The notes below the pieces were generated by a model. It saw nothing but the letters and a program-made list of their open reading frames with translations, had not been told where the DNA came from and made no database searches. Below are positions 38,479 to 51,889 of a stretch of DNA of 64,000 bases, one piece after another; within the stretch, counting starts at the first letter, position 1, and the number at the start of each line of letters is the position of its first letter. The DNA lies in contig QJNS01000335.1 of assembly GCA_004154925.1 (NCBI GenBank), forward strand, positions 1 to 64,000, in the 5' to 3' direction. This DNA is from Monosporascus cannonballus (Eukaryota; Ascomycota; Sordariomycetes; Xylariales). Both the position numbers and the translations under genes were made by a program.

Positions 38479-38971
38479 TTATTTTCCCTTTTTAAGGATT
38501 TTTGTCTCAAAAATAAGAACTGTAAGTAACTTCCTTACTTTATTAGAAAAGGTTGGAAACGTCCTAGCTAATTTTATTATAACAGGCCGTATTCGGAAAG
38601 AAAAAAGAAAACTTAGTTTAAAGTAACGCGATTTTCGCAATACTTAAGCTAATTTAATTAAAAAGTTTGGCATTAAGGCGTTTCTTTATTCCAACTGTAT
38701 TCGGTTCGGCTAAATCGATTATTTTTACGTTTTTAAGCTGTTATACTGTAATTATTGCGTCCGTCAACAGCGTCCTTCTTACGACGTTTTAATTATGAAT
38801 TCCCTTAAGAAAATGAACGAAACATAGAAGCGGTTGTAAAAAAAGCAACGTACTTTGAAAAATAAATTTTTAGCGTATTAGGAGTTCGTAAAAAGAAGCA
38901 TTAAAAACAAAACGAGAAGTCGCTAAAATTTATCGGGAAACTAAGGCGACTACGTCTTTAGTAGGATTTTC

Positions 38972-39613
38972 TTAAGAAAAAGGCGGTAAAATTATTAAAA
39001 GAAGGTTTGGAGTTGGATTACTTAGAAAAACGGAAAAAGATAGAAAAAAAAGTAACGTTGTATAGAAGCGGAATAAACATAATTTATTTTTAAGATAAAC
39101 GCCGTTTTGGAGGTGTTTACTTCCTTCGATTGGAACGCCGAAATTTGGATTTAAACGGGGAACCGTTGTTATTTGCGATTTTGGCCGTTTTAGAAACGGT
39201 CGGTCAAGATTTTGGCGGTAAAACGTCTTGATTAGGTCCATCGTATTTATTAAGTGGTTAAATGGTTCTCAAATGTTTTCTTTATATAAATATTTTTTTT
39301 ATTTAATTAGGTATTAAACTTTATTTTTAATTATTCTGGAATCCAGTATTTATTCGCCTTTATATTCGTCAGACTTTTTTTCAAATTCCAGGTCTATTTT
39401 TAACGGGGCGTTCTTGGGTACTGATTTAAATAAAGAAATATGAAAAACAGGATGTATTTTTATGGTTTTGGATAACGATAATCGATACTTAGCTTTAAAA
39501 ATAATTTTTTTAACCTTAAACGGGCCAAATTTTTTAAAATCGAATTTATCGTTAAATCTTTTTGTTTTAATTTGTAAAACGTTCGGAATTACGCTTTGTT
39601 TTTGGCGTAACAA
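38972..39613 (-). pseudogene. Integrase C-terminal domain and chromodomain of delta
   Basis: Frame 39613-39350 reads FDKFDFKKFGPFKV-like and IHPVFHISLFKSV, the GPF/Y and IHPVFHVS motifs of chromoviral integrase tails. It runs straight into a chromodomain at about 39365-39242: ILDSRIIKNKV, stop, YLIK, stop, KKYLYKENI, stop, EPFNHL. The three stops fall where Gln, Trp and Trp are conserved. The next frame (39241-38972) continues as a C-terminal tail (MDLIKTFYRQNLDRPFLKR), which fits the downstream part of the polyprotein. Confidence 0.85.
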
Positions 39614-39992
39614 GTAAACCTTATTTTCTTTTGCTAAAATTGGTCTTTTAATTTTTTTTATTATAATATTAAATTATCCGTTATTAAAGGAATCGTAATT
39701 TATTTTAGAAACGGGCTTAAATTATTTTAATCTTTATTGTTAATATTTTAGCTTTTGGGATAATCGTATTAATTTTTAAAACTTTGTTAAGTTGTTATTT
39801 TAGTCGTTTTATTTTTGCATTATATCCATATATAGCTATATAAAGAGATACGCTTATGTCCTCGTTAATAAATATATTGTAAACGATTTATATCAGTATT
39901 AAAAGTTTTACTTAATTATTTTACTAATAATTAACATAACTTTTAAGATATTATTCCAAAATTTGATTAAGTCGTTCAGTTTATATATCCAT

Positions 39993-40217
39993 TTAAAGAT
40001 AATATGTTATCGAAAATTTAAGTTTAATACCGATTTGCTTAAAAAAGCTGGTATCGAATTTTAAAGTAAAAAGCGTATCTTTATCGGAAATGATTTTTTT
40101 TAGTATCCCGTATTTGTCGAAGTAATATTTGATAAAGGCATAAGCTAATTGTTTTGCCGTTACGTTTTTCTTGAAAAGTAGAAAATATCTATACTTAGTA
40201 AGTTTGTCGATAATCAC
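39993..40217 (-). pseudogene. Integrase core remnant of delta
   Basis: Open frame of 74 residues: MIIDKLTKYRYFLLF carries the first catalytic Asp, and IISDKDTLFTLKF the second, both intact. It ends at SITYYL where relatives have STAYHPQTDGQTE. The Glu of the DDE triad lies beyond the break. Confidence 0.85.
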
Positions 40218-41299
40218 CCATATTCCGTTATATTCGACTTTAGTAACGGGGTTTTTCGATAGAGGTAAGCTAATAATAAAATTCTAAATTATAATGTTCT
40301 ATACCTTATTAAGAATATCGGTAAATTGTAATAACCCGTAAGGCTTATAGCAAACTATCTTATTTTTATTACAAATATTATAATTCTTAATTATATTTTT
40401 AATTATATGGCGTAATTTACGAAAATCATATCGTTTCTGTAATTATTTAATAGTTTTAAAGATTCTTTAATATCCGTACAATAAATCTTTATGGAATTTT
40501 TTACAAATTGTTCCTGTTAATTCTTGAGAATATAGATTTTGCCATAATATAGTAACTGATTTTTTGGCTGTTTTTTTAATTGCTAAATTCTTTTTTATTT
40601 TTTTATATTATAGGAATTCCGAAATCGTATTAAAAGTTCTAGGGTTAGTCTTTTTACTACTTTATATAATTGTATAATGCCGTCCTTATTATACTGTAAT
40701 ATTTGCATACTTTTTTAGAAATTTTTGAATTATAATTTCTTTTACGACTAAGAATATCCGCTTAGATGTTTTTTTTTCCTTAATATAGTATATTGTAAAG
40801 TTAAATCTGGACAGAAAAATTATTTATTTTTTATATCGTTTGTTTAGCTTTTGAGCTTTTATAAATCGAGTAAGGTTTTTGTAATCAAAGTAAATATCGA
40901 AAAGTTTTCTTATTTCGTTAAGGAAAGGTTTTTAATCCTTAAAAACGTTAATAATCGCCAATAGTTCCTTATCGTAAATCTGATATTTAAGTTTTGCATT
41001 TCGGAATGCTTTTAAATAATATGCCATTAGGTACTATTTGCCGTTATCTTTTTATTATTTTAAAATTGTACTTAGGGCGTATTCTGAGATGTCGGTCTTT
41101 AATTGTTTTTTTTTTGTTTAAATTTGGTATTTTAACGATAGGTCCGCTGGTAATTATTTTTTCAATTCTCGAAATACTTCTTTGGTTTCCTCTAAGAGTT
41201 CGAATTTTTTCCTAACGTGCTTTTTAATAATAAGTTTCGTTAATGGTTTGATTATGTCTTTATATTCCTTAATTAGGTTGTATATATAATCCGTAAATC

Positions 41300-42000
41300 C
41301 TAGGATCTGTCAGATATTTATAATGTTTGCCTTATTAAAAATGGGCTAATCCTTAACTGCTTCTAATTTGGAACGTTTAATTTGAATTTGGCCGAAAGTA
41401 AAAGTATATCCCAAAAAGTTTAGTTTCTGTACGTACCATATATTTTTGACAGGGTTAATTCGAATGTTTGCTTTATCCAAAGTTCTAAGTATTTGGGCCA
41501 TATGCTTTTTATGCTTTTTTAGGGCTTCGGAATAAATGAAAATATTATCGAAATAAATAAATACGAATTTGTCTAAAAATTATCGAAAAGTAATTATGAT
41601 AAAATTCTGGAAACTGGCGAGAGCATTAGTAAGTTTTATCGGCATTACTTTGTATTCGTAAAGTTTATGTACCGTTTTGAATACCGTTTTCCATTTTTTT
41701 AGCTATTTTGATATAGTAGTAGCTATTTCGAAAGTTAAATGCGGTAAATTATTTGGCTTTATTTGCGTTTTTCTTTAAGGTATTTATAAGTATTAGGGGA
41801 TATCCGTTTTTGATAATAATGTCGTTTAGTTATTTGTAATCGATCATTTTTCGATAAACGAGATTTTCGTTTTCGTTGATTTTCTATTTATTACTTTTAT
41901 CTTTAGAACTATAAAAACGGGATATCCAGCAAGAAAATTAAAAGGTTAGATATATTCTTTTTTAAATCAAATTATATATTTTTCTATAGGGCTTGTAACT
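41300..42000 (-). pseudogene. Reverse transcriptase remnant of delta
   Basis: The minus frame near 41.57-41.52 kb reads FIYFDNIFIYSE, the RT active-site loop. The box is YFDN at 41555-41544 (YFDD expected), so the second Asp is lost by G-to-A. Further minus-strand text at 41.45-41.35 kb matches the connection region (GYTFTFGQIQIKR-like), broken by stops. Confidence 0.7.
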
Positions 42001-43499
42001 TTTCGAGATTTATATAATAAATTTTGTAAAGCTTAGGATAATATTTTTTTAATAAGTATCTGATAATCTTATTAATCGTAAGGAAGTAATTCATAATCCT
42101 CCCTGTTTTTAAATAATTATTTAAATTCTTGGTATTCCGGAAGTACCGTAAAGGCTCGGTTAAAGACCCGTATTTCCTTAATAATATAACAAATCTTTCG
42201 ATTATCTTTTTTTAATACTTTTATTCTGCTTTTCTAAGAAAATATCTGTTTTTTCTAATTAATTTAAAAATTATTAAAATAAAGTTAAGGTATTTCCAAA
42301 ATAATGTCGTATCCAGAGATGTTAGCGATATCCAGCAAAACGCGTTTTTGATATCCTTGAATTTATATAATAAGTTTTTTTTTTCGTAAAATTCGTTTAT
42401 TTTTGTAAATGGACAGGTTTCCGTTTACTGTACGTAATTTGTAAAACAGTAATTTATATTTTCAAGGAATTTAATATCTTTTTATTGCTGTAAAAGAAAT
42501 AAAATTATTTTTTATTTCGGAATTAATTATTACTTTAAAAATATTACCTTTATATTAAAGGGGAATCTCGATCTAATTGCGTATTTTTTAGCTGTTTCGT
42601 ATATGGTTTTGTAAGTTGGGGCTTGTCGATATTTTATTTTCGAAAATTTCGGCCGTTTTTTGATTAATATTATTTGTGTGCGAAAAGGCGTTTTTATTCT
42701 TGAGCCGTTTTAACGGCATATTTGGTATAATAATTATTTATATATTTGTATTATTTTTTTCTGCCTAATATGTATCCGAAAATAATCGTTTTTTTTTGGC
42801 TTAACCTTTAATTTTGTAGTTTTTTGAATTATAAAGTCGGAAAAATGTACCTCCGAAAAACATATTCCTATATTTAGGAGTTTATGTTGGACGTAAAATA
42901 TCGGAAAATAATATAAATATCCTTGCGATATTGCCTTTTAATGCCGTTTTGATTCGAGATACAGGTAATAAAACCTAATGTATTTTGGCTATCGGAGAAT
43001 TTTAATATATCGATATTTATCGTTTAATTCGGTAAATATTTTTTCGTTTTATTTAGGCCAAAAGTTATTATTTTGTTTTCTTTAAAATAAATAAGATAAT
43101 TATTGATATAATAGATAACGAAATATAACAGGTTGTAAAAGTTTACCGATGGTATTTTTTAATAAATGGTGCATTTTAGAAACTTATAAAACCCCGGGGA
43201 TAATTATCCGTAATTATTAATATCTGGTCGAAATTAACCGTCCTTTATATATATCTTATATTTTTAAAAATTAAGGTAATATTTGTATTTTAGACGTATA
43301 GCTATTTTGAAAGCCGTTTATCCTAAATGATATTTGCAGGTTCTAATCTTAAAGTCCTAACAAATTGGATAATTTTCGTATTTTGAGATATCGTTTTAAA
43401 TCTGAATAATAATGGCAATAATGAATTCTGGCTGGAAAGAAATCGAGCTAATTCTTTTTCTTTCTTTTTTTCTTTATTATCGATTTCTTGCTTAATTAT

Positions 43500-44400
43500 T
43501 TTGATTTTCTTTTGGGGTTAAGAAATTCCTCCCTTTTTAAGGTTCCTTTGGCGGAAAAACGACATTTGTTTTTGAAATGCCCCTTTTTGCCATAATTGAA
43601 ATACTTTATTTTGGACTTGTTTTTCTTGGGTTTTTTCGAAACGGAATTCGCTTTTTTCTAAGGTTTGGATTTGTTTTTTTTTGGTTCGATTATTAGAGTT
43701 TTTGTCGTTATTTCATCTGCCGGTCTTTTTTTTAAGATATTAATTAAAGGTACGTCGGTCGGCAATAATAACCTTATTTATATATTTTGTAAAGGAATTT
43801 ATCTTGAGTTTTATATATAGTTCGTTTTTAACTTAAAGCTTTAGGCCGTTATAATAAGGATAAAATAATATATTTTTGGCAAATTTGAACTAATTATTAA
43901 GCGATTAAATTTAATCGTATATTCGGATATTGATTTGGTTTAACGACGGAAATAAAGTTATTTAACTCTATATTATTTCTTATCTGGATTTCCGAATAAA
44001 ATTCCTATTTTCTTTTTCGAAATATTTGTATTTATTAAGAATATAATTAATTATATTCGAAAATCTTTTAAGATAATTTTGCAAATAGTTTTTCATAATA
44101 GGTTCGAATTATAAGAAAACTTTTCCGATAAGTAACTGGGAAATAGTCATTATCTTTTAATAATTTTTAATTAAAGAACTTTTATAAAATTTAAGGTGAA
44201 ATTTGGCCTGGACCAGAAATCTTTCCGGGTTCTTTAATCTATCGTAAGGTTTAGGAGAAATTGGTTTATAGCCTTTAACGTCCGATATTGTATGATATCT
44301 GAGAGGTGGAATAGTTTTTTCGCGTATCTGGTTCGTACTAAATAATGGTAAAATCGAGGCTTCTTTGTTATTAAGCAAATTTAACGTTTTTTTTTAGGGC
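43500..44400 (-). pseudogene. Gag remnant of delta with dead zinc knuckle
   Basis: Frame 44378-44157 includes SPKPYDRLKNPERFLVQAKF, the start of a Ty3-type capsid domain. At 43603-43562 the zinc knuckle reads YFNYGKKGHFKNKC: His and the last Cys remain, but the first two Cys are both Tyr (TGT/TGC to TAT). A basic linker follows. No functional nucleocapsid can be made. Confidence 0.75.
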
Positions 44401-44819
44401 TTTAACTTTTGTTATTAAGATATATTGTTTTTCATTAATAGTCGATTCCTTTTTTTTCTTTTTCTAAAACCTTACCCCATATTATTCTTTAACTTTTTCC
44501 TTAACTTTTTCCCGTTTTAACTTTTTTTCTTAGATTTTAATAATATTCTTAGAAATTAGAGTAAGTTATTACTAGGGTTATAAAAAGGAAAACGTTTCTT
44601 AGGATCGGGTAATAGAGAATGTTATATTATTAATTAATTAAAAAAACTTTTACTAAAAGATAAATCGTTAAGTTTTATTAATAATATTTTACTGGTCAAT
44701 AACGGGAATCGAATATATTATTTGTTTTCTTAATATTATCTTATATTAAGTTTAAAAAGGTTTATCCCTTAATGAGGCGGTAAATTATTCATTGATTATT
44801 AATTAAGAAATTTTAAAAA

Positions 44820-45240
44820 TATAGCGAATTTATTTTATATTTATTTAAAAATATAAATATTATCCGGAAAAGGTTTTGTCTTATAGGTAATAATAAAGTA
44901 AAAAATAATTTAAAGGTTTGTTCGTTAAAAAGATTTTAAGGATTTTTCTTTAATTAAAAAACAATACAATTATTTTTTCATTAAAAGCTTAGATTAATAA
45001 TTAAGGAGCGAAATTAAGTAAATATTATTTATATAAAAAACCGGTTTATTATATATATTCCAATTCTTAAAGTAAGTATGTCGTAAATCTGTTGGATTTA
45101 TATAATCTGGTTCCAGATTACCCAGATTAACTAGATCATCTTAAAAACCAAGCCTTCCCGTCCGGGGTTTAGCCGCGACAGGTTTACGCTAGACCTTAAA
45201 GGTCGGTCTCTTTAAGACAGAAATCCCTGTTCCTGTAACA
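44820..45240 (-). repeat. Delta 5' LTR
   Basis: 421 bp, same length as the partner LTR. The outer end (45240) keeps TGTAACA; the inner end has TATAGCG for TGTAACG. It keeps more C and G than the 3' LTR in its last 120 bases, for example ACCTTAAAGGTCGGTCTC. Confidence 0.92.
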
Positions 45241-45245
45241 CTTAA

Positions 45246-46790
45246 GTTCTTTTGTAACGATTACCTTTAGCCGCTATTAGCTGCGATTATTTATTACTAT
45301 TCTTTTCGTAGCTATTAAAATTTATGCTTTTTTATAGTAAATATTTTTCCTTTTTAGAACTCTTTATTTTTGATCCTTCGGCGTTTATTAAGGATGTAGT
45401 TCGTTTCGCGTAAATAACCGTTTTTTTTCCAAAAAACAAGTTTATATAAAAGTATTAAGTTATTTTTTTATTAAAAAATTAACGGATTTAATTATTTTTA
45501 TTAGCAAATTACCTTAGAAATTTTTAATTTCTTTTATAAATAACGTTCCCGTCGAATTATTTCAATAATATTCCTAGAGGTTTTCATAGATAGAGAAATA
45601 ACGGAATTGGTAAAAGTAAGCGGCGAAATAATCGGTATAAGTAAAACTAGAACTTTTAATTCGAAAAAAACCTAATAAGGATCGAATAAAACAAGTTTTG
45701 CTTCTGCGAATTCGGATTTAATATTATCGGTTATTATAACAGCTTTAAACGTATTACGGAAGCCGGCGATAAAATTTTCCTTAATAATATAAGTAACGTA
45801 CCGCCGTATAAGATTTTCGATATAAAGCAAATACGCATGCTTTAATACGGAAAAACAGGATACGTCGAAAAATTAAAGCCGATAAAAAAATAAGTAAGTA
45901 TATAAAATGTGATAATATCGTTAATTTGGCAGTATTTTTCGAATTCGATTAAATGGTAATTTTCGTAACCGTCGAAAATAAGGAAACGTTTCGAACTTTT
46001 GGTACGCGTTTTAATTTGTTTGTCGAAATACTTAATCCATTTTAAACTCAGTTTATTTATTATCCAGCCGTTTTCGCTTATAATAAACTTTAGTCGAATG
46101 GAAATAAGTTATCGGCGAACTAGCGAAAAAGGTGGCTTTTCTCGATAAAGATAATAAATGGGGATAAAACCCAGCTTTAAGAATTAACGGCTTATATTAC
46201 CGTAAATTATTCTCGATGTTTTTATTAGATTTATCGAAACTTTTTACGTTTTTTAACCTTAGTAATAATTATATTTATTATTATAAAACTTTGATTAAAA
46301 TACCATTTTATCGAAGTTATAAATATCTTTTTTTACGATATCGTATTTTACCATTATAATACAAATAAGTTTAAATTATTTCTTAAATATTTTTTAAAAT
46401 TTTATATAAAATCCTTTAGTAATTTATATTTTTTGATTTAAACGCGTTTCGATTTTTTTTGGCCCTTTAACAAAGTTAAATATTTAATTAACCCTGACGC
46501 GTCTAGTAATACGTTGCGTAAGTAACAAATTCGCTATATCTTTAACGTATTAACGCCGGACAGGAAATGTTCGCGTATCTAGGTTAAGGATCCGTTCGAC
46601 GATCGATTTCTTTTCAGTCGGCGTTAATTTTCGTAAATTGGGGATAATATCGGTTCGTGCGCGTTTACCGTAATATTAGGCTTTTAAAGTCGTTTTAGTA
46701 ATATCGTATATCGTATTAAGCTTTTTATAATTAAGTTTAGAGGTACGTTTTTTGGCCTAAACAGCTAAATTTATTCTCATTTTTTTATAA
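45246..46790 (-). pseudogene. Fot1/pogo transposase remnant (N-terminal and DDE part)
   Basis: On the minus strand from about 46.78 kb: LNYKKLNTIYDITKTTLKA (first HTH), then LTPTEKKSIVERILNLDTR and IANLLLTQR (CENP-B-type HTH), then KGPKKIETR at the end of the DNA-binding half. Near 46.0 kb LIFDGYENYHLIEFEKYCQ marks the DDE strand (DGH.SH in relatives), with HGSH altered. Stops fall at Trp and Gln positions throughout. The coding region then meets delta at 45245 and its tail resumes at 38057. Confidence 0.82.
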
Positions 46791-46851
46791 AACGTTTTAT
46801 ATTATTAGTATTGAGTAATATATATTGAAAGTTGATAATTGGAATATGAAC

Positions 46852-46899
46852 AAAAAACGAGTTGCGAACTTATTTAAGTCGCGAGCTTGTGTAGTACGT
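46852..46899 (-). repeat. Fot1/pogo right terminal inverted repeat
   Basis: About 48 bp, the reverse complement of 37849-37896, ending TAGTACGT next to the TA duplication. It is the better preserved of the two ends (CGAGCTTGTGTAG). Confidence 0.85.
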
Positions 46900-48609
46900 T
46901 ATATATTTTCGTATTAACTTTTAAAGTTTAATAATAACGAATTTATTAATTAATATTTTTAAAAAAAAAGTTTAAAAAAGTTTTATTTTACCGATTTTCG
47001 TATATTATAATTTATATATCAATAATATGTTTGACATTTTTAGATTTCAAAATATCTTTATTTTAGGTATAATATTTATTCGAAAAATATAATAATATTA
47101 AATATTTATATATTAGGTAAAAATATTTTTCGTTATATTATTATATGTTATTTTAATATTTATTATTTAAATTAATTTTTAAAACGTAATATTTATAATA
47201 GTATTATATAATATGTGGTGTTTAATTAAACGGCTTAATTTATAAAATTATAAAAGAAAGTTATATTACCTATACGATATTTGGTTTATGTAATTCTTTT
47301 ATTAAATAATAAACACTATAATTAATTAAAAGTCCGTTAATAACTTAATAATTTAATAACTTATAAGATTAATATAATTTATTATAACGTAAATTTTGTT
47401 TTGTCGGTTATTATTACGTAAAATATTTCGAATTATAGTATTAATATTTAATATTTATATATATACTATATTCCGCTGTACTAAAAATTTATTCGTAATA
47501 TAGTTTTTTTTAACGTATTATCAAATTTATACATTCTTTATAATTGTAATTTGTTTTTAATTACCATATAGTTATAATAATACTAAAATATAAAATATTT
47601 ATTTCTTTTTAATTTCAATTATATTACTATAATTTTATAAGATAATTCTAATATTTCGAGTCTATTACGTATAATATATTTATTTTGTAAAGAATATTTT
47701 ATATTTTAAAATAATTTAATATTATATAATTAATACGAAATTACTTTAATCAAAATAACGTCGTAAGTTTTACTTTATTATGGATTATTTTAATACCGAT
47801 TTAGGTTATTTTTAAACCGAGATTTTATTACTCGTCGTTTATATTATTTTAAGGGCAAATTATTTTTCAAGAGTAAATTGTTTTTTCGGAGATCTTGTTC
47901 ATAAATTTAAGTATTTTAACCGGGTGATTAATATTTTATAAATTCATTTAAAACAGGTTATCGTCGAGAAGATTTAAAATTAATTTTATTATATTATTAA
48001 TTAAATAATTTATTTATTAATTTATTGTAGAATCTATTTAAATATATATAATGAAATTAATTTCGAATATGAAATGAAAAACCAATTTATTAATATAATA
48101 TAACAAATAATATAATCGACAATATTAAGCTTTAATAGATATATCAAATTATAATATATTAAATTACATTATTTGTAAACAAATATAAAGTTCTTATAAT
48201 TTATACTTAATTCTTATTATTGTTAAATTTATTATTATTATATTATAAAAAGATAACGTTAATCTTGTTATTTATACTTAGTAACCTATATAAACTCGAT
48301 ATTTTCTATATTTATAATTATATAATTATAAAGGTTATATATATTTTATTTTATACTACCTATATTATTTTAAATTATTTTTATAATTTAGTAAATATTC
48401 GTATATTTCGCTTATTTATTATAGATTATTATATATTTCTTATTACTATTACTAATATATCTGATAATATTTTAATATACGAACTTTACATTTTTATTAT
48501 ATTTTTTATTTTTTATTCTTATTTTTAATTTTAATTCACCCGGATTTATATTAATAAATTTATAATATCTTTAAAGTTTTTAAACATAATTGTTTGATTA
48601 TATATAATA

Positions 48610-48734
48610 TGTCACAGTCCTAAGTAGCACCTTGTAGGTATATAGGGCAGAACAAGGCGATCAGGGCTCGACCTGACAACGTTCCACTTTTAAGTGGTGT
48701 AATGGCTAGACTCTTGTTGTTCTGTGTCGTAACA
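48610..48734 (+). mobile_element. Short element S3 (solo-LTR or MITE-like)
   Basis: 125 bp, TGTCACAGTCCTAAG to GTGTCGTAACA; the ends are imperfect inverted repeats resembling those of S1/S2 (TGTYACRR). It is almost free of RIP-type change and matches S4 for its full length, sharing TTTTAAGTGGTGTAATGGCT. A TATA-like TATATAGGGC occurs inside. No clear target duplication. Confidence 0.6.
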
Positions 48735-51700
48735 TAAATATTATATAATTATTATAACAATATTGCCGCCGTTTAATAATATAAAATATCGTAATCGTAT
48801 TTCGGTAATATTTAACATTTAATAAAAATTCAAACCTATATAAAAATCCATACGAATTATACTAATTATAGTCTTAATTTTCGTACCTTATTTCGATTTA
48901 TATATACCGTTTTTTTAAAGTTTATCTTTGTTAACAAAATAAACTTTTAATAAATTAAACAATTATTTGATAATATATAATTATTATAGTATTTTTTTAA
49001 AAAAACGAATCTTATTAACATATACGTAAAAATATAGTTTGTTTATCGTTATATATTTTTATAATATCTACTTTATCGATAAAGATATTGAAATAATACT
49101 AAAATCAATATTCTAAGATTTTAATTATATATATATAATTTATATAAATTTATTAAAAAACGTATTTACGTATATTTATAATTTTTAATATATAGTTAAA
49201 GTAAGGTTAAAAGAACTTGCTAAATAATACGTAACATTATTTGTCCTTATTTATAATAAAATATAATAATAAAGTTAACGATATAAAAAATGCGAAATAT
49301 TAAATAGTAAACTTTAATGATTCTAAAATAAGCCTTTTTAATTTTATAAATTTAACCGAGGTATATTCTTCACTAATTCGTATAATTCTAATCGTTAAAT
49401 ATTTTCGAATATTTGTATTTAATTAAAATTTGCATAATATAAATAATATTAAGAATATAATAATCTTTATATCTCGATTAAGAAAATAAAACCATAATAT
49501 ATCTTATGGCGTATATTATATGGACGTTGTTTTTTATAATGCTAAACCAAAAAAGGTGTAATTTCGATATAAAATAAACAATGATATATAAAGATTAAAA
49601 TTTTAAGTATTATCGTATATGTAAATTGAATATTAAGAATTTTGATAATTATTTGGTATATCCGATTATTATTATATAAATATAGTATTTTAAGATAAAG
49701 AATTTTTAACAGTTAATTATAAGCTTAAATAAGTCGACAGAAAAAAGTAACAATAAAAGAATTCGATTTTTGACTTTTTTTCATATCGTATATTTCCAAA
49801 AACGGAACCGGTAAGTCCTAGTTCGGAATACCTAAAAACAAATAATTTATACGAAATTTCGACAAAATTAAAAAACGAGAAAAACTATAAATTATCGAAA
49901 CTCTTAATACGAATATAACAGAATAAATTATTAAATCTGAAACAAGCTATTTAAGATCTTAAATTAATTATTTTTCCAAACAAATAAGAATTATAAAAGT
50001 TTTTTGCCAGAACGTAATAACGTAATTTATTAGGTTTAAAAGATAAAACCGAATATCCGGCATTTCAAAGTTCCAAATTAATATTTAAAGAAAAACAGAT
50101 ATCGAAATATTTATATACGTATTCAAAAATAATTTTCTTAATATTAATAAAACATTGTCTACATTGTTTATTTATCCGTATACTCGATTTTTCATCTCTA
50201 TTATTCGACTCGGATTAAGGTATTTTAAAATTTGAAAAATATAAAAATATTTTAGGAATTAATATAATAAATTCGAAAACAAAAATCAGAAAATAAATTT
50301 AAAAAGGGATTATTCGAAAATATAGCTTAAAAAGCATAAATTATAAAAATACTTTGTTAAGAACTGTAATAGATTATATTTTAAGTTATGTCATAGGAGA
50401 ATTAGTTAATTTGCTTTATTAAAACTACTTATTATACATTTATTATAATATAAATTTAAGCCAGATTAAAAAGAATTTATATCTTAAATATAAGTTAATG
50501 AATTCAAATTTTATGAAATAATAAACTTGATAAAGTAATAACATATTAATAACTTTAATTAACATTACGTAAATATTAATAATTATTATGTTTCACGACT
50601 ATAACGCTATATCGAAACCGAATACGATTTTTGTTATCTGTTTTAGTTAAAATCAGCGGGATTACGTTTTTTTATTTTTAACTTAATATCGTATTTATTT
50701 TTTATTTATTATTATTATTATTATTATTAGTATCTAATAAATATCGTTTACCTTTAATATCTAATTCTTTAAATTTGATAAAAATTATTATTTCGGTTTT
50801 TCATTATATATTATTTATAACGTTAAATGACGAAGTATTACGTTTTCGTAACGCTGGCGATTTTAGTAATAATATAAAAATAAACGAATTATGTCAATAT
50901 AAGTACGGTAAGAAAAATAAGGCTACAAAATTAAAAATATTAAGAACTATTAAGTTTAGCGTTAACATTATAAATAAAAAAAATAAAAAACAATTTTGAA
51001 TGACAATTACGTAATACGTCGTAAATTACGCATATAAATATCAACGTTACTATAATCGAAATTATCACTTTGAGTTACAAAAAGGTATAAATTACATATT
51101 GGTCTAATATTTAAATTATAAAAATTATTATTAAATTGTTAAATACGAGTTTAAACCCAACGGTTATATATAATATACCTTAATTAAAACCGAACGTAAT
51201 TTACAACGGCTTTGTAATTTGCTTTAATATTTATTAACTTTATAACATAATAATAATTCGTAATTTATATAAAGCGGTTTACCGCATAACTATATAACAC
51301 CGTTATTTCTAATTAAACAAATATTGCCGTTTATAGAAACTTACTTATTTTTAAATAACATCGAAAATATAATTTTTTATACGCTATATATAACGAAAAC
51401 AACAAACGGCTTTTTAAAGTATTTTAATATTATTATTAATTAAATTCAAGAATCGCTTTATTTTAATCGATTATATTTTAAATTAAATATGGATTTTTAA
51501 TTTCGTTTAACTTTTTTGGAAATTTATTATATAAAAACTGTTTAAATTTAATAAAAATAAATATTTATTTTACCTCTTTATTACTAAAGAAAATAACCGT
51601 GTACAAAAATTCGTTTGTTCGTTATTCATACCAGAACTTATTATTTCTTAAACGACCGCCTTTATAAAACCAGTTTTTAATTATTTTTACGTAAATATTT

Positions 51701-51889
51701 TCGTATTTAAAAAATTAGATATATAACGAAAATTAAACGTATATATATTATAATAAAATTTAACTAGAATACAATTATTACCAGTATTTTTTTAATATAA
51801 TTATGTCGTTTTCTAAATATATTTAAATCGTTCTCTATATATATTTGCTCTAAAATAACGTGTATTATTAAAACTTTACTTTGTCCGAT

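Larger units (their letters stand above)
38058..45240 (-). mobile_element. Ty3/gypsy chromovirus delta, full length but dead
   Basis: 7183 bp with two 421-bp LTRs (38058-38478 and 44820-45240) and an exact 5-bp target duplication, CTTAA at 38053-38057 and 45241-45245. Minus-strand order: gag (about 44.4-43.5 kb) with a zinc knuckle, RT (about 42.0-41.3 kb), RNase H, integrase (about 40.6-39.9 kb), integrase C-terminal domain and chromodomain (to about 39.24 kb). It landed inside the Fot1/pogo transposase. The LTRs differ almost only by transitions, so their divergence reflects RIP more than age. Confidence 0.92.
37849..46899 (-). mobile_element. Fot1/pogo-type DNA transposon, split by delta (decayed)
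   Basis: Terminal inverted repeats of about 48 bp (37849-37896 and 46852-46899) start ACGTACTA and share GCGACTTAAA; mismatches are nearly all transitions. A TA lies outside each end (37847-37848 and 46900-46901), the Tc1/mariner/pogo target duplication. Removing delta and one copy of its CTTAA duplication leaves about 1.86 kb, the usual Fot1/pogo size. The minus strand carries a transposase remnant: HTH region, CENP-B-type HTH, DDE strand and a C-terminal zinc knuckle on the far side of delta. All frames contain RIP-type stops. Confidence 0.88.

Noticed and set aside
48220..48528. 102-residue plus-strand ORF
   Set aside because: Leu/Ile/Tyr/Phe-only composition is what AT-rich random sequence gives; no motif, no start context.
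48690..48735. tRNA-like A-box (GTGGTGTAATGGCTAG) in S3 and S4
   Set aside because: The word resembles a tRNA D-arm, but no B-box lies at the right distance on that strand and no cloverleaf can be drawn.
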